From Candidatus Synechococcus spongiarum SP3 (GTDB lineage: Bacteria > Cyanobacteriota > Cyanobacteriia > PCC-6307 > Cyanobiaceae): a stretch of DNA of 38,239 nt. The stretch is from the NCBI GenBank assembly GCA_001007665.1, contig JXQG01000012.1, positions 1 through 38,239 on the forward strand, read 5' to 3'. The notes below the pieces were generated by a model. It was given only the letters and a program-made list of their open reading frames with translations, searched no databases and was not told where the DNA came from. Shown one piece after another: positions 17,822 through 26,583 of this stretch. How positions within the stretch are numbered: position 1 is the stretch's first letter; the number at the start of each line of letters is the position of its first letter. A program made the position numbers and the translations under genes.

Positions 17822-19677
17822 GGCTGGGGGGTAGGGGAAGGAGGTGCTTTTGCCGCAATTGCAGCCAGGAACGGTTCAGCGAAGTCCCTCAGTTTTACAG
17901 TGCCGACGCCGTTCACCTGGGCGAACTCCTCCACCGTTCGTGGACAGTGGCGGACCATATCAAGGAGGGTGCGATCGGGAAAGATGATGTACGCTGGCAC
18001 GCCACGCTGCCGAGCCAAGTGCAATCGTAACGCCTTGAGAGCGGCGAGGAGGTCGCCTTGCTCGTCGTTCAGGGTCTCGGCATTCAAGGAATCATCGGCT
18101 TCACTGCGCTTCGCTTTGCGGGCATTGGCGGATGGCTCAGGGGGTTGAGGCCGAGCAACGGTATCCGCCCGGTAGAGAAAAGCTCCCTCTCCTGCCTGGA
18201 GTCCGTGACCCTTGGGGGTGATCATCAGGCTGCCATAGCCGGCAATATCCAGCTTGAGGAGGCCGCTGGCCACCATCTGGCGAATGAGGGAACGCCACTG
18301 CTTTTTGGTGTGCTCTTTCCCCACTCCGAAGCTCTCCAGTCGCTCGTGACCAGCCCGGCGCACTTTCTCCGTCAGGGAGCCGTAAACAATGTCAATCACG
18401 TGGGCAGCACCGTAGCGTTGCCCAGATTGGCGGACAACCGCCAGCACCTGCCGCGCCATGTCCGTGCCGTCCACGCAGGACACCGGATTCTGGCAAATGT
18501 CGCAGTTGCCGCAGGGTTCGCTTTCTTCCCCGAAATACGCCAGCAACGGAATCCGGCGGCAGGAGGGGGACTCGCAGTAGCCCAGCAGGGCATCCAGCCG
18601 CTTGTGTTCCTGGCGTTTGCGCTCCGGGCTGGAGGCTTCCTCTTCAATGAACTGGCGCCGCATGCGCAGATCCCCCAGGCCATAGAGCATGTGGGCCTCC
18701 GCGGCGGCGCCATCCCGCCCGGCCCGGCCAATCTCCTGGTAGTAGGCCTCCATGGTGCCGGGCAGGTCCGTATGCACCACAAAGCGCACGTCGGCCTTGT
18801 CGATGCCCATGCCAAAGGCGATGGTGGCCGCCATGATCACCGCCTGATCCGTGATGAAAGTGTTTTGATTGGCCTCGCGGGCCGTTGGATCCATGGCCGC
18901 ATGATAGGGAAGGGCATGGAAGCCTTCCTGCTGCAGCAGCGCAGCCACCGCTTCCGTTTTCTTGCGGGAGAGGCAGTACACAATGCCGCTCTCGTTCTGG
19001 TGGCGGGCCAGGATGTCCAGCAGTTGCCGCTTCCAGTTCCGCTTCATCTGCACCGAGAGGTGGATGTTGGGTCGGTCAAACCCCTGCACCACCCGCTCCA
19101 TCCGCCCCTGCAGCAACTGCCGGGCAATGTCGTCCCGTGTAACGGCATCGGCGGTGGCTGTCAGGGCCAGGATGGGCACCTGGGGGAAGGTGTCGTGGAG
19201 GCGGCAGAGATCAGCATACTCCGGACGAAAACTATGACCCCACTGGGAAATGCAGTGGGCCTCGTCAATGGCCAGCAGCGTGAGGGGCAATTTGGCGAGG
19301 GCCGCCAACATGGGTTCCGTCATGAGCCGTTCCGGCGCCATGTAGAGCAGTCGAGTCTCGCCGGCGACCACGCGACGCCATGTGGCCACGTTCTCTGACC
19401 GCCGCTTGCTGGAGTTGATGGTTTCCGCTGCCACGCCACAGAGGCGCAGGGCCGCCACCTGGTCTTGCATCAGGGCCACCAGTGGGGAGACCACCACCGT
19501 CAGTCCACCCTGCACCAGGGCCGACACTTGAAAGCAGAGGGATTTGCCCGAACCTGTGGGCATCACCGCCAGCACGTGGCGGTTGTCCAGAATGGCCTCA
19601 ATTACCGCCGCCTGGCCAGGGCGGAAGGCTTGGTGGCCAAAAACATCCCGAAGGATGGTCTGTGCACGAGACATCAT
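17818..19677 (-). CDS. recQ: ATP-dependent DNA helicase RecQ
   Basis: A 619-residue 3'-5' helicase acting in recombination and stalled-fork repair. The N-terminal RecQ box (FGHQAFRPGQAAVIEAIL) is followed by Walker A MPTGSGKSLCFQ (about residue 40), the DEAH box IDEAHCISQWGHSFRPEY, motif IV-VI segments (YCLSRKKTE, AFGMGIDKADVRFVVH, QEIGRAGRDG), the zinc-binding Cys cluster CESPSCRR...CGNCDIC, the winged-helix RQC region, and a C-terminal HRDC domain (about 535-600). ATG 19677 is the first of two adjacent ATGs and overlaps the DUF2232 stop (ATGA). All catalytic residues are intact. Confidence 0.96.
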   Translation of the reverse strand: MMSRAQTILRDVFGHQAFRPGQAAVIEAILDNRHVLAVMPTGSGKSLCFQVSALVQGGLTVVVSPLVALMQDQVAALRLCGVAAETINSSKRRSENVATWRRVVAGETRLLYMAPERLMTEPMLAALAKLPLTLLAIDEAHCISQWGHSFRPEYADLCRLHDTFPQVPILALTATADAVTRDDIARQLLQGRMERVVQGFDRPNIHLSVQMKRNWKRQLLDILARHQNESGIVYCLSRKKTEAVAALLQQEGFHALPYHAAMDPTAREANQNTFITDQAVIMAATIAFGMGIDKADVRFVVHTDLPGTMEAYYQEIGRAGRDGAAAEAHMLYGLGDLRMRRQFIEEEASSPERKRQEHKRLDALLGYCESPSCRRIPLLAYFGEESEPCGNCDICQNPVSCVDGTDMARQVLAVVRQSGQRYGAAHVIDIVYGSLTEKVRRAGHERLESFGVGKEHTKKQWRSLIRQMVASGLLKLDIAGYGSLMITPKGHGLQAGEGAFLYRADTVARPQPPEPSANARKAKRSEADDSLNAETLNDEQGDLLAALKALRLHLARQRGVPAYIIFPDRTLLDMVRHCPRTVEEFAQVNGVGTVKLRDFAEPFLAAIAAKAPPSPTPQP

Positions 19678-20354
19678 AACGGATCAAGGGCCACCAGGGG
19701 ACGCAACAGATGAGGAGGGTCGCTGATGGGGCTGCGCAGGCGAGGGAAGATCCAATAGGACACGATGTGCAGGGTGAGGGCATAGACGATGTTCTGAAGC
19801 AGAATCAACACCACGCCCATGACTTGCACCTGGGCAAGGGTGGGCGCCAGAGCGAGCCCCAGCAGGTTCTCCAGGGGGGCCAGGAGCCAGTCCACCATCC
19901 TGGCCGCGGCGTTGGTGATGACCACCCAAAGATTGCTCCCCAGCAACAGGGAGAGCACGGCGATCCGAACCACAAAGCCGAGGCTGCCCACCAGAGCCCC
20001 CACACTCCAGCTCACGCTCCAGCCCAGCCCCCGGTTCCAGCACCAGCCCAGCCAGATTCCCAGCAATCCATAGGGGAACAACACCAGCGGGCCACGGATG
20101 GGCCCCATGAGGGCACTCAGCAGCAGGATGGCCACGCCAGCGCCCATCAAGCCACTACGGCGGCCATGGCGCAACTGGAGCATGGCCAGCGGCAGGGGCA
20201 AGGCCAGGCGAAGCAGGGGACCGCCAACAGGAAGGTAGTAGAGGGCAATAAACAGAAGACCCGTGGCCGCCGCCAGATAGGCGGTATCGGTGATGCGGCG
20301 CGCCTCGGGCCAGTGGAGGCGTTGGCTCCGGGACGACGGGGGGGGGCAGGTCAT
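19674..20354 (-). CDS. DUF2232 multi-spanning membrane protein
   Basis: A 226-residue integral membrane protein of the DUF2232 group found in cyanobacteria and Gram-positives, distantly like ECF-transporter S components. About six hydrophobic segments are visible, from AYLAAATGLLFIALYYLPV through LALPLPLAMLQL, GAGVAILLLSALMG, LVFFP-like LVLFPYGLLGIWLGWCW, LGFVVRIAVLSLLLG and VMGVVLILLQNIVYALTLHIVSYWIF. The substrate or partner is unknown and no ECF ATPase is nearby. It starts at ATG 20354, overlapping the lipoprotein stop by 4 nt, and its own stop overlaps recQ by 4 nt. Confidence 0.85.
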   Translation of the reverse strand: MTCPPPSSRSQRLHWPEARRITDTAYLAAATGLLFIALYYLPVGGPLLRLALPLPLAMLQLRHGRRSGLMGAGVAILLLSALMGPIRGPLVLFPYGLLGIWLGWCWNRGLGWSVSWSVGALVGSLGFVVRIAVLSLLLGSNLWVVITNAAARMVDWLLAPLENLLGLALAPTLAQVQVMGVVLILLQNIVYALTLHIVSYWIFPRLRSPISDPPHLLRPLVALDPL

Positions 20355-20896
20355 GGGGACGGCTTTGGAGGGGTGGGCGGCGCGGTGTTGGCCTCGTTGG
20401 GCAGCCGCTCAACGGTTTCCACCTCAAACAGGATTCCCGCCGCCCGCAGTGCCTGGGTCACGGCTTCAGCCGGGGCAGCCGGATCCGCCGCAGGCAGGCG
20501 CAGGAGCAGCCGGTAGGGGGTTGGATTCAGGAGTTGGGAGGGTTGGGTGGTGGTGGGATCGGGAGGTGAAGCCTCCTGGCGTGCATTGGGCGGTGGAGCA
20601 GGGGCGGCGTCAGGGACGGGGATGTCATCCATTGCTGTGGCAGCGGCTGTCGGGTTCGAGGGGGACGCCTCTCCCACGGGATCGCCAGACTCGGATGGCT
20701 GCTCTGTCAATTGTTCCCCTGTTGGGACGTTGACTGCGGCGGAATTGGGAGCGGCGGTCTCCCCCTCCAGAGCGTCAGGCTCGGACAGACGCTCCGTCAA
20801 TTGCTCTCCGAAGGGGGTGCCGGAGCAGCCGGCACACCAGAATCCCAAAAGCCAGACAACAAGACCAAGACGCACAGCAGGGTTGCGATTGATCAT
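20351..20896 (-). CDS. Low-complexity lipoprotein with internal repeat
   Basis: A 181-residue predicted lipoprotein. The signal is MINRNPAVRLGLVVWLLGF with lipobox CAGC (modified Cys about residue 24). The mature chain is Pro/Ala/Ser/Thr-rich. It contains an imperfect duplication: GEQLTERLSEPDALEGE recurs as GEQLTEQPSESGDPVGE about 30 residues later. The C-terminal part is better structured (NPTPYRLLLRLPAADPAAPAEAV) and resembles a small alpha/beta segment, perhaps the conserved core of the picocyanobacterial orthologue. I cannot assign a function. It overlaps the topA stop and the DUF2232 start by 4 nt each. Confidence 0.75.
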   Translation of the reverse strand: MINRNPAVRLGLVVWLLGFWCAGCSGTPFGEQLTERLSEPDALEGETAAPNSAAVNVPTGEQLTEQPSESGDPVGEASPSNPTAAATAMDDIPVPDAAPAPPPNARQEASPPDPTTTQPSQLLNPTPYRLLLRLPAADPAAPAEAVTQALRAAGILFEVETVERLPNEANTAPPTPPKPSP

Positions 20897-23724
20897 GGGG
20901 CCGACGGGTTAGCGGCACGCCGCGCCCGGGTGGCCTGCCTTGCCTCGCCGGTGGTCGCCACAGTGGTTCTGCCGCTGGTGCTGGACCCCTTCCTGGTCCC
21001 TGTGGCGGCTTTCTTTGTGGTTTTGGCTGCCTGCTTTCCCGTGGTCTTCCTGGCGGCGGCGGTTGCTGCCGTTTTGGTCCCTGCCGTGGTTTTCTTTGTG
21101 GTCCTGGCCGCCGGCTTTCTGGTGGTCTTTCTGGTGGTCTTCCTGGTGGTTGTCCCGGCAGCCTTGCCCATGCCTTTGGCTTCGGCCCTGGCCGCCAGCA
21201 GCCCGATGGCCTCTTCCATGGTCACGTCTTCGGCAGTCTTGCCCTCCGGTAGAGAGCAATTGAGCTTGCCGTGCTTGACGTACTGCCCGTAGGGTCCGGA
21301 AAAGACTGCCACCTGCTCGCCGTCGTCGGGGTGGGCCCCCAACTCCCGCAACGGGGTCCGCTTGCCGCGCCCCAGCTTGGGAATGGCCAGCAACTCCAGG
21401 GCCCGCTCCAGGGTGATGGTCAATAGCTGGTCGTCCCCCTTGATGGAGCGGTACTCCCGTTCCCCCTGCCCCTTGTGCCACACCACGTAGGGACCAAAGC
21501 GTCCCAGACCGGCCTCCACCCGCCCCCCTTGCGGGTGGTCCCCCAAGCGGCGGGGGAGACGCAACAGATCCAGGGCCTCCGCCATGGTGATGCTTGTGGT
21601 CTCAATGCCGGGGGGCAGGGAGGCCCGCTTGGGCTTGGGCTGATCGCTGGTGGCCTCTCCCCGCTGCACGTAGGGGCCGTATTGGCCGTTGAGCAGGTAG
21701 ATGGACTCACCGGTCTCGGGGTCCACACCCAAGGCTTCCGGGCCGGCCAGCTTGTTTTGGCAGAGTTCCTGGATCCGCTCCGGACTCAGATCTGCGGGCG
21801 TCATGTCAGAGGGCAGGTTGGCCTTGACGCTCTGCCCGTCATGGTCGGCCTCCAGATAAGCGCCGAACTTGCTGATGCGGACCACACAGGGCAACTGCTC
21901 CAGCGCCACGGTGCGGAAGGTGATGGGATCAATGGATTGTTCCTGATGGGCTACTTCCGCCTCCAGGCCTTTCTCGCCGCGGTAGAATTGCTTCAGGTAG
22001 GGGAGCCACTGCACTTGGCCCTGGGAGATCTGGTCAAGGGTTCCCTCCATGCGGGCCGTGAAGCCGGTATCCACCAGGTCCGGGAAGTGCTTCTCCAGCA
22101 GGGCCGTCACCGCGAAGGCCGTGAACGTGGGGGTCAGGACGTTGGCCGTCAACTGGGCATAGCCCCGATCACAGATGGTGCCAATGATGGCGGCATAGGT
22201 GCTGGGACGGCCAATGCCTTCGGCCTCCAGCCGTTGCACCAGGGCGGCTTCGGAGAAGCGGGCCGGTGGCTGGGTTTGATGGTCCAGGGCCTCCACGGAC
22301 TGGCAGATGGGCTGATCCCCCTCCTGCAAGGTTGGCAGCAGCACCTCTTTGCTTTCCAGGGCGGCGCCTGGATCGTCACTCCCCTCCACGTAGGCGCGGA
22401 AGAACCCGGCAAAATCAATGCGTTTCCCCGTCGCCCGGAAGCGGGCCTCTCCCGCCTCCAGTTGCACCGTCAGCATGGTGAGCCTGGCGTCCGCCATCTG
22501 GCAAGCCACGGTGCGCATCCAGATCAGTTCATAGAGGGACCGCTCCATGCCGCTGAGGCCTGTTTCCCGGGGTGTGCGGAACTGTTCCCCCGCAGGGCGG
22601 ATGGCCTCGTGGGCTTCCTGGGCATTGCGGCTTTTGGTGGCGTATCGCCGCACCTTGGGGGAAAGGTAGTCGGCGCCGAATTTCTCTTCCACGCAACGAC
22701 GGGCGGCCGCAACGGCCTGCTCCGAGAGATGGACCGAGTCCGTGCGCATGTAGGTGATGAAGCCGTTTTCGTAAAGGCTTTGGGCGGTGCGCATGGTCTG
22801 ACGGGCCGGGAGGCGCAGCTTGCGGTTGGCCTCCTGCTGCAGGGTGCTGGTGGTGAAGGGGGCCACCGGGCGGCGGATCGTGGGCTTGGCCTGCACCTGC
22901 GCCACCCTCCAGGACTGGCGGGCTGTCGCCTCTTTGAGGGCCTGAGCGTCCTGCTCCTCCAGAAGCCGCACCGCCAGCCCCGCTTTGATGCCGCCAGTGT
23001 TCTGGTCAAAGTCCGCCCCCGTGGCGATGCGCGTACCGGCCACGTGGGTGAGTCGCGCTTCAAAACCCTGTTGCTGATGCTCCAGTTGGGCCTTCAAGTC
23101 CCAGTAGGAGCCGGAACAAAAGGCCAGGCGCGAGCGCTCCCGCTGCACCAGGAGGCGCACCGCCACGGACTGCACCCGCCCGGCGGAGAGGCCATAGGCC
23201 ACCTTTTTCCACAACAGGGGCGAGAGGGTATAGCCTACCAGGCGATCCAGCACACGGCGCACTTCCTGGGCCTGCACCAGATTCTGGTCAAGGTCACGGG
23301 GGTGTGCCAGCGCTCGGTCAATGGCCTCCTGGGTGATCTCGTGAAACACCAGGCGCTTCACCGGAATCCTGGGCTTGAGCAACTCCAGCAGGTGCCAACT
23401 GATGGATTCCCCTTCCCGGTCTTCATCCGTGGCCAGGAGAAGCCGGTCGGCAGCCTGGAGGGCGGCCTTCAACTCCTTCACCACTTTCTTTTTCTCTTTG
23501 GGCACCACGTAAAGGCGCTGGAATTGATCTGCGGTATTGACCCCCAGCTTTGCCCAGGACTCCCCCTTATGACTTGTGGGGATTTCACTGGCGTTGGTGG
23601 GCAGGTCACGCACATGGCCCATGGAGGCGTTCACCTGGAAGCCACGGGGAAGAAAGCCTCTGATGGTTCTGGCCTTGGTGGGGCTCTCAACGATGACGAG
23701 GGTGTTGGACACAGAAGGGGTCAA
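20893..23724 (-). CDS. topA: DNA topoisomerase I
   Basis: A 943-residue type IA topoisomerase that relaxes negative supercoils. The Toprim domain begins TLVIVESPTKARTIRGFLP, and its acidic cluster is ATDEDREGES. The catalytic tyrosine is Tyr325 in FITYMRTDSVHLSEQA. The C-terminal third has several cyanobacterial-type repeat domains (FGPYVVWHKGQGEREYRSI, YGPYVQRG, YGQYVKHGKLNCSLPEG) in place of the zinc ribbons of E. coli TopA, and ends in a basic Lys/Thr/Ala tail (KTTRKTTRK and similar). The start is uncertain: TTG 23724 or GTG 23712, the latter giving the usual short lead before TLVIVESP. It heads the five-gene chain and is divergent from ndhB. Confidence 0.97.
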   Translation of the reverse strand: MTPSVSNTLVIVESPTKARTIRGFLPRGFQVNASMGHVRDLPTNASEIPTSHKGESWAKLGVNTADQFQRLYVVPKEKKKVVKELKAALQAADRLLLATDEDREGESISWHLLELLKPRIPVKRLVFHEITQEAIDRALAHPRDLDQNLVQAQEVRRVLDRLVGYTLSPLLWKKVAYGLSAGRVQSVAVRLLVQRERSRLAFCSGSYWDLKAQLEHQQQGFEARLTHVAGTRIATGADFDQNTGGIKAGLAVRLLEEQDAQALKEATARQSWRVAQVQAKPTIRRPVAPFTTSTLQQEANRKLRLPARQTMRTAQSLYENGFITYMRTDSVHLSEQAVAAARRCVEEKFGADYLSPKVRRYATKSRNAQEAHEAIRPAGEQFRTPRETGLSGMERSLYELIWMRTVACQMADARLTMLTVQLEAGEARFRATGKRIDFAGFFRAYVEGSDDPGAALESKEVLLPTLQEGDQPICQSVEALDHQTQPPARFSEAALVQRLEAEGIGRPSTYAAIIGTICDRGYAQLTANVLTPTFTAFAVTALLEKHFPDLVDTGFTARMEGTLDQISQGQVQWLPYLKQFYRGEKGLEAEVAHQEQSIDPITFRTVALEQLPCVVRISKFGAYLEADHDGQSVKANLPSDMTPADLSPERIQELCQNKLAGPEALGVDPETGESIYLLNGQYGPYVQRGEATSDQPKPKRASLPPGIETTSITMAEALDLLRLPRRLGDHPQGGRVEAGLGRFGPYVVWHKGQGEREYRSIKGDDQLLTITLERALELLAIPKLGRGKRTPLRELGAHPDDGEQVAVFSGPYGQYVKHGKLNCSLPEGKTAEDVTMEEAIGLLAARAEAKGMGKAAGTTTRKTTRKTTRKPAARTTKKTTAGTKTAATAAARKTTGKQAAKTTKKAATGTRKGSSTSGRTTVATTGEARQATRARRAANPSAP

Positions 23725-23842
23725 CGGTGAACAGTGAAAAGGGAGCGTTCTTGGATCTAGCGCAAGAATGCCGGAAATGGGAGCCCAGGGAGAGGATGTT
23801 GAGTGGATAGAGTTTGAACATCATCCATTCAGCCGTCACTCC

Positions 23843-25375
23843 ATGCAGGGAATCGCCAGCGGCCTTGATCTTCATGCCGCCGCGGTGTTGCCAGAAGGGG
23901 CAGTGCTGTTGACCATGGTGCTGTGCCTTTTGGTGGATCTGGCCGGTGAGCGCCCGGCCGCACGCTGGGTGCCGCCACTGACCAGTGCAGGCCTCGTCAC
24001 CGCCCTGGCGTTGCTGGCCCGTCAGTGGAACGGCCTCGCGGAACCGGCGTTTCTCGGGTCCTTTGTCGCCGATAACCTCTCCGTTGCCCTCCGCGCCATC
24101 GTGGTGGGCTCCACCATGCTCTCCCTGTGGATGTCCTGGCGCTACGTGGAGCGCAGCGGCACCCCACTGGGGGAGTACGCCACCATCCTCATGGCCGCAA
24201 CCCTGGGAGCCATGCTCCTCTGTGGCGCCACGGACCTGGTGACAGTGTTTGTCGCGCTGGAAACCCTCTCCATCGCCAGCTACGTCCTCTCCGGCTACAT
24301 GAAGCGAGATGCCCGCTCCGGAGAGGCAGCCCTCAAGTACCTGCTGGTGGGCTCGGCGGCGGCGGCGGTATTTCTCTACGGCGCCTCCCTGCTCTATGGC
24401 CTCACCGGTGGAGACACCAGCCTGGAGGCGGTGGGTCTGGCGGTGCAATCCAGCCAGACGCCGGTGGCCACTTTGGCGCTGATCTTTGTGCTGGCAACGG
24501 TGGGGTTCAAAATTGCGGCGGTGCCGTTCCATCAGTGGACGCCAGATGTCTACGAAGGCAGCCCCACCCCCGTGGTGGCCTTCCTCTCGGTGGGCTCCAA
24601 AACCGCCGGTTTTGCCCTGGCGCTACGGTTGCTGGTGAGCTGCTTCAGCAGCCTGAGCGCCCAGTGGGAGCTGCTGTTCACCGTGCTGGCAATCCTGAGC
24701 ATGATCCTGGGCAACGTGGTGGCCCTGGCCCAGACCTCCATGAAGCGGATGCTGGCCTACAGCTCCATTGCCCAGGCCGGCTTCGTGATGATTGGCCTGG
24801 TCTGCGGCACCGCCGAGGGCTACGCGGCGGCGGTGCTCTATCTAGCCACCTATCTCTTCATGAATCTGGGGGCCTTTGCCTGTGTGATCCTCTTCTCCCT
24901 GCGAACGGGCAGCGACCGCATCAGCGATTACGCCGGCCTGTACCAGAAGGATCCCCTCATCACCCTGGGGCTGAGCCTCTGCCTGCTGTCCCTGGGGGGC
25001 ATTCCCCCCATGCTGGGCTTTTTCGGGAAGATCTACCTGTTTGTGGCGGGCTGGGGCAGCGGCCAATACGCCATGGTGATTGTGGGCCTGGTGACATCGG
25101 TGATCTCCATCTACTACTACATCGGGGTCATCAAAAACATGGTGGTGAAGGAGCCCCAGGATGCGTCCGCCGTGGTGAAGAGCTATCCGGCCGTTCGCTG
25201 GGACGTGACTGGTCTTCCTCCCCTGCGCCTTGCCCTGGTGTTCTGTGTGGCCGTGACGGCGGTGGGAGGCATCCTGTCGCGCCCCCTCTTCAGCCTGGCG
25301 GATCAAACCGTGGCCGGCACCCCCATGCTGCAACAGATCCTGGCGGCCGCCCTGCACAACACCCCCATGGCTTGA
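23843..25375 (+). CDS. ndhB: NAD(P)H-quinone oxidoreductase (NDH-1) subunit 2
   Basis: A 510-residue proton-pumping membrane subunit of thylakoid NDH-1, which serves respiration and cyclic electron flow around photosystem I. About 14 hydrophobic helices are visible. The antiporter-like core carries the lysines and the glutamate expected of this family, in [53 protein letters not shown] and [19 protein letters not shown]. Near the end [17 protein letters not shown] contains the helix-12 lysine region. ATG 23843 ([19 protein letters not shown]) fits cyanobacterial NdhB; an earlier in-frame ATG adds 25 polar residues that do not fit. The LolD-type ATPase gene follows after 4 bp. Confidence 0.97.
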   Translation: MQGIASGLDLHAAAVLPEGAVLLTMVLCLLVDLAGERPAARWVPPLTSAGLVTALALLARQWNGLAEPAFLGSFVADNLSVALRAIVVGSTMLSLWMSWRYVERSGTPLGEYATILMAATLGAMLLCGATDLVTVFVALETLSIASYVLSGYMKRDARSGEAALKYLLVGSAAAAVFLYGASLLYGLTGGDTSLEAVGLAVQSSQTPVATLALIFVLATVGFKIAAVPFHQWTPDVYEGSPTPVVAFLSVGSKTAGFALALRLLVSCFSSLSAQWELLFTVLAILSMILGNVVALAQTSMKRMLAYSSIAQAGFVMIGLVCGTAEGYAAAVLYLATYLFMNLGAFACVILFSLRTGSDRISDYAGLYQKDPLITLGLSLCLLSLGGIPPMLGFFGKIYLFVAGWGSGQYAMVIVGLVTSVISIYYYIGVIKNMVVKEPQDASAVVKSYPAVRWDVTGLPPLRLALVFCVAVTAVGGILSRPLFSLADQTVAGTPMLQQILAAALHNTPMA

Positions 25376-25379
25376 GGGG

Positions 25380-26153
25380 ATGAAGCCCGACTTTTCCCCC
25401 ATCAGTTCAATCGACGGTCCCCGAGGCCGGGATTCTGCCGTCGTGGCCGAACTGAGGGACGTGAGCAAGTCCTATGGCGCGGGGAACAACCGGGTGCTGG
25501 CCTTGAACCACCTCTCCCTCAAGGTGTTCCAGGGGGATTACCTGGCGGTGATGGGGGCCAGCGGCAGCGGCAAATCCACCGCCATGAACATCCTGGGCTG
25601 CCTGGACCAGCCCAGTGAAGGAGAGTACTGGCTGGACCGTTGCCACACTGCGGACCTCAATGACGACCAGTTGGCTGACCTGCGCAACCGGAAGCTGGGC
25701 TTTGTGTTCCAGCAGTTTTACCTGTTGCGGGAGCTGACTGCTCTGGAGAACGTGATGCTGCCCATGGTGTATGCCGGGGTTTCCCGTGCCCTCCAGCGCC
25801 AGCGGGCTGAAGAAGTCCTGGTGCGGGTGGGCCTCGGGAAGCGGCTCCACAACCGTCCCAACCAGTTGAGTGGCGGCCAGCAGCAGCGGGTGGCCATTGC
25901 CCGGGCCATCATCAACCGCCCTGTCCTGCTCTTGGCGGACGAACCCACCGGCGCCCTGGATTCCACCACCAGCAACGAGGTGATGGACCTGTTCGCTGAC
26001 CTGAACCAGGAGGGGATGACCATCATCCTGGTGACCCATGAGCGGGACGTGGCGGAGCGGGCCAGGAGGATCGTCCACTTTGCTGATGGACGCATTCAAG
26101 AGGCCTCCTCTCCCTCTTCAGCCGTCACCCGCAGTTCCCGCGTTGCGCCATGA
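25380..26153 (+). CDS. ABC transporter ATPase, LolD/MacB/DevA type
   Basis: A 257-residue ATPase of the MacB/LolD/DevA group, which works with FtsX-like permeases in export or lipoprotein handling. Walker A is GASGSGKST, the Q loop VFQQFYLLREL, the signature [15 protein letters not shown], Walker B VLLLADEPTGALDS and the switch His LVTHERDVAE. The TGALDS string is typical of this group. N- and C-terminal extensions of about 20 residues are low-complexity. ATG 25380 lies 4 bp after the ndhB stop, with GAGGGG overlapping the junction as ribosome site. No permease gene is in the window, so its partner must lie elsewhere. The position between two NDH-1 genes suggests co-expression only. Confidence 0.9.
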   Translation: MKPDFSPISSIDGPRGRDSAVVAELRDVSKSYGAGNNRVLALNHLSLKVFQGDYLAVMGASGSGKSTAMNILGCLDQPSEGEYWLDRCHTADLNDDQLADLRNRKLGFVFQQFYLLRELTALENVMLPMVYAGVSRALQRQRAEEVLVRVGLGKRLHNRPNQLSGGQQQRVAIARAIINRPVLLLADEPTGALDSTTSNEVMDLFADLNQEGMTIILVTHERDVAERARRIVHFADGRIQEASSPSSAVTRSSRVAP

Positions 26154-26178
26154 TGGGAGTTCCCCGTCACCCGCGTCC

Positions 26179-26382
26179 GTGTCTTCCCCTTCCCCTGGCC
26201 AAGATCAAGCGGCCCCCATCCTGCCGGGCTCTGCGGTGACGGTCCAGGATCCCCGCTCCATCTACCGTGGCTACACCGGCATTGTGCAGCGCATCAGTGA
26301 TCATCGCGCCGCTGTGCTGTTTGAAGGCGGGAACTGGGACAAGCTGGTGACCCTGGAACTCGGCCAACTGTGGCTCCAGTAA
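26179..26382 (+). CDS. ndhS: NDH-1 subunit S (ferredoxin-side subunit)
   Basis: A 67-residue SH3-like protein of the NdhS family (DUF3252; plant CRR31). It sits at the ferredoxin-binding site of NDH-1 and supports electron transfer from ferredoxin. The conserved core is ILPGSAVTVQDPRSIYRGYTG followed by IVQRISDHRAAVLFEGGNWDKLVTLEL, which is diagnostic. GTG 26179 is the only reasonable start after the preceding ATPase gene (25-bp gap) and gives the normal family length. ndhB two genes upstream supports the assignment. Confidence 0.88.
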   Translation: MSSPSPGQDQAAPILPGSAVTVQDPRSIYRGYTGIVQRISDHRAAVLFEGGNWDKLVTLELGQLWLQ

Positions 26383-26448
26383 GTTTGGTTGCCAGGTGCT
26401 GCTGTGGCCATGGTGGCGGGCTCGGCATCGCTCAGCTATGGATTTAAC

Positions 26449-26583
26449 ATGCCTGAATCCATGATTGCAGTCGAGTATTGGGGAAGCGAAAGAACATCTA
26501 TACCTGTTAAGGATGCGGCGCAAAAAATCGTCGGGTGGAACAGTCAGAGTATCATCAATGCAAGCAAGGAGGTGGCTCAATGA
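26449..26583 (+). pseudogene. C-terminal fragment of a TIR-like (DUF1863/ThsB-type) protein
   Basis: Only about 41 recognisable residues remain: MIAVEYWGSERTSIPVKDAA followed by QKIVGWNSQSIINASKE. This matches, from memory, the C-terminal strand and helix of MTH538/DUF1863 TIR-like domains (pattern xIAVxPWGSERT...A..IVGWN..SI..AI). In Thoeris ThsB and relatives such domains act in NAD-derived signalling. The N-terminal part with the catalytic residues is missing; upstream is GC-rich sequence following ndhS. The frame is open back to 26389, but that part shows no family similarity. The stop (TGA 26581-26583) overlaps the next gene's ATG by 4 nt, the arrangement of an intact operon. The region is AT-richer than its neighbours. 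Homology needs a profile search. Confidence 0.6.

Noticed and set aside
20893-21200. Lys/Thr/Ala repeats at the TopA C-terminus as an unusual repeat
   Set aside because: Basic low-complexity tails are common in cyanobacterial topoisomerase I.
21475-23730. Very long plus-strand reading frame opposite topA
   Set aside because: Composition (Gly/Leu/His-rich, no motifs) is that of an antisense shadow; topA is certain.
26163-26170. Dispersed CCCCGTCA palindrome family (also near 2743 and 34345)
   Set aside because: Only the copy at 2723-2751 forms a convincing hairpin; three short matches in GC-rich DNA are expected by chance.
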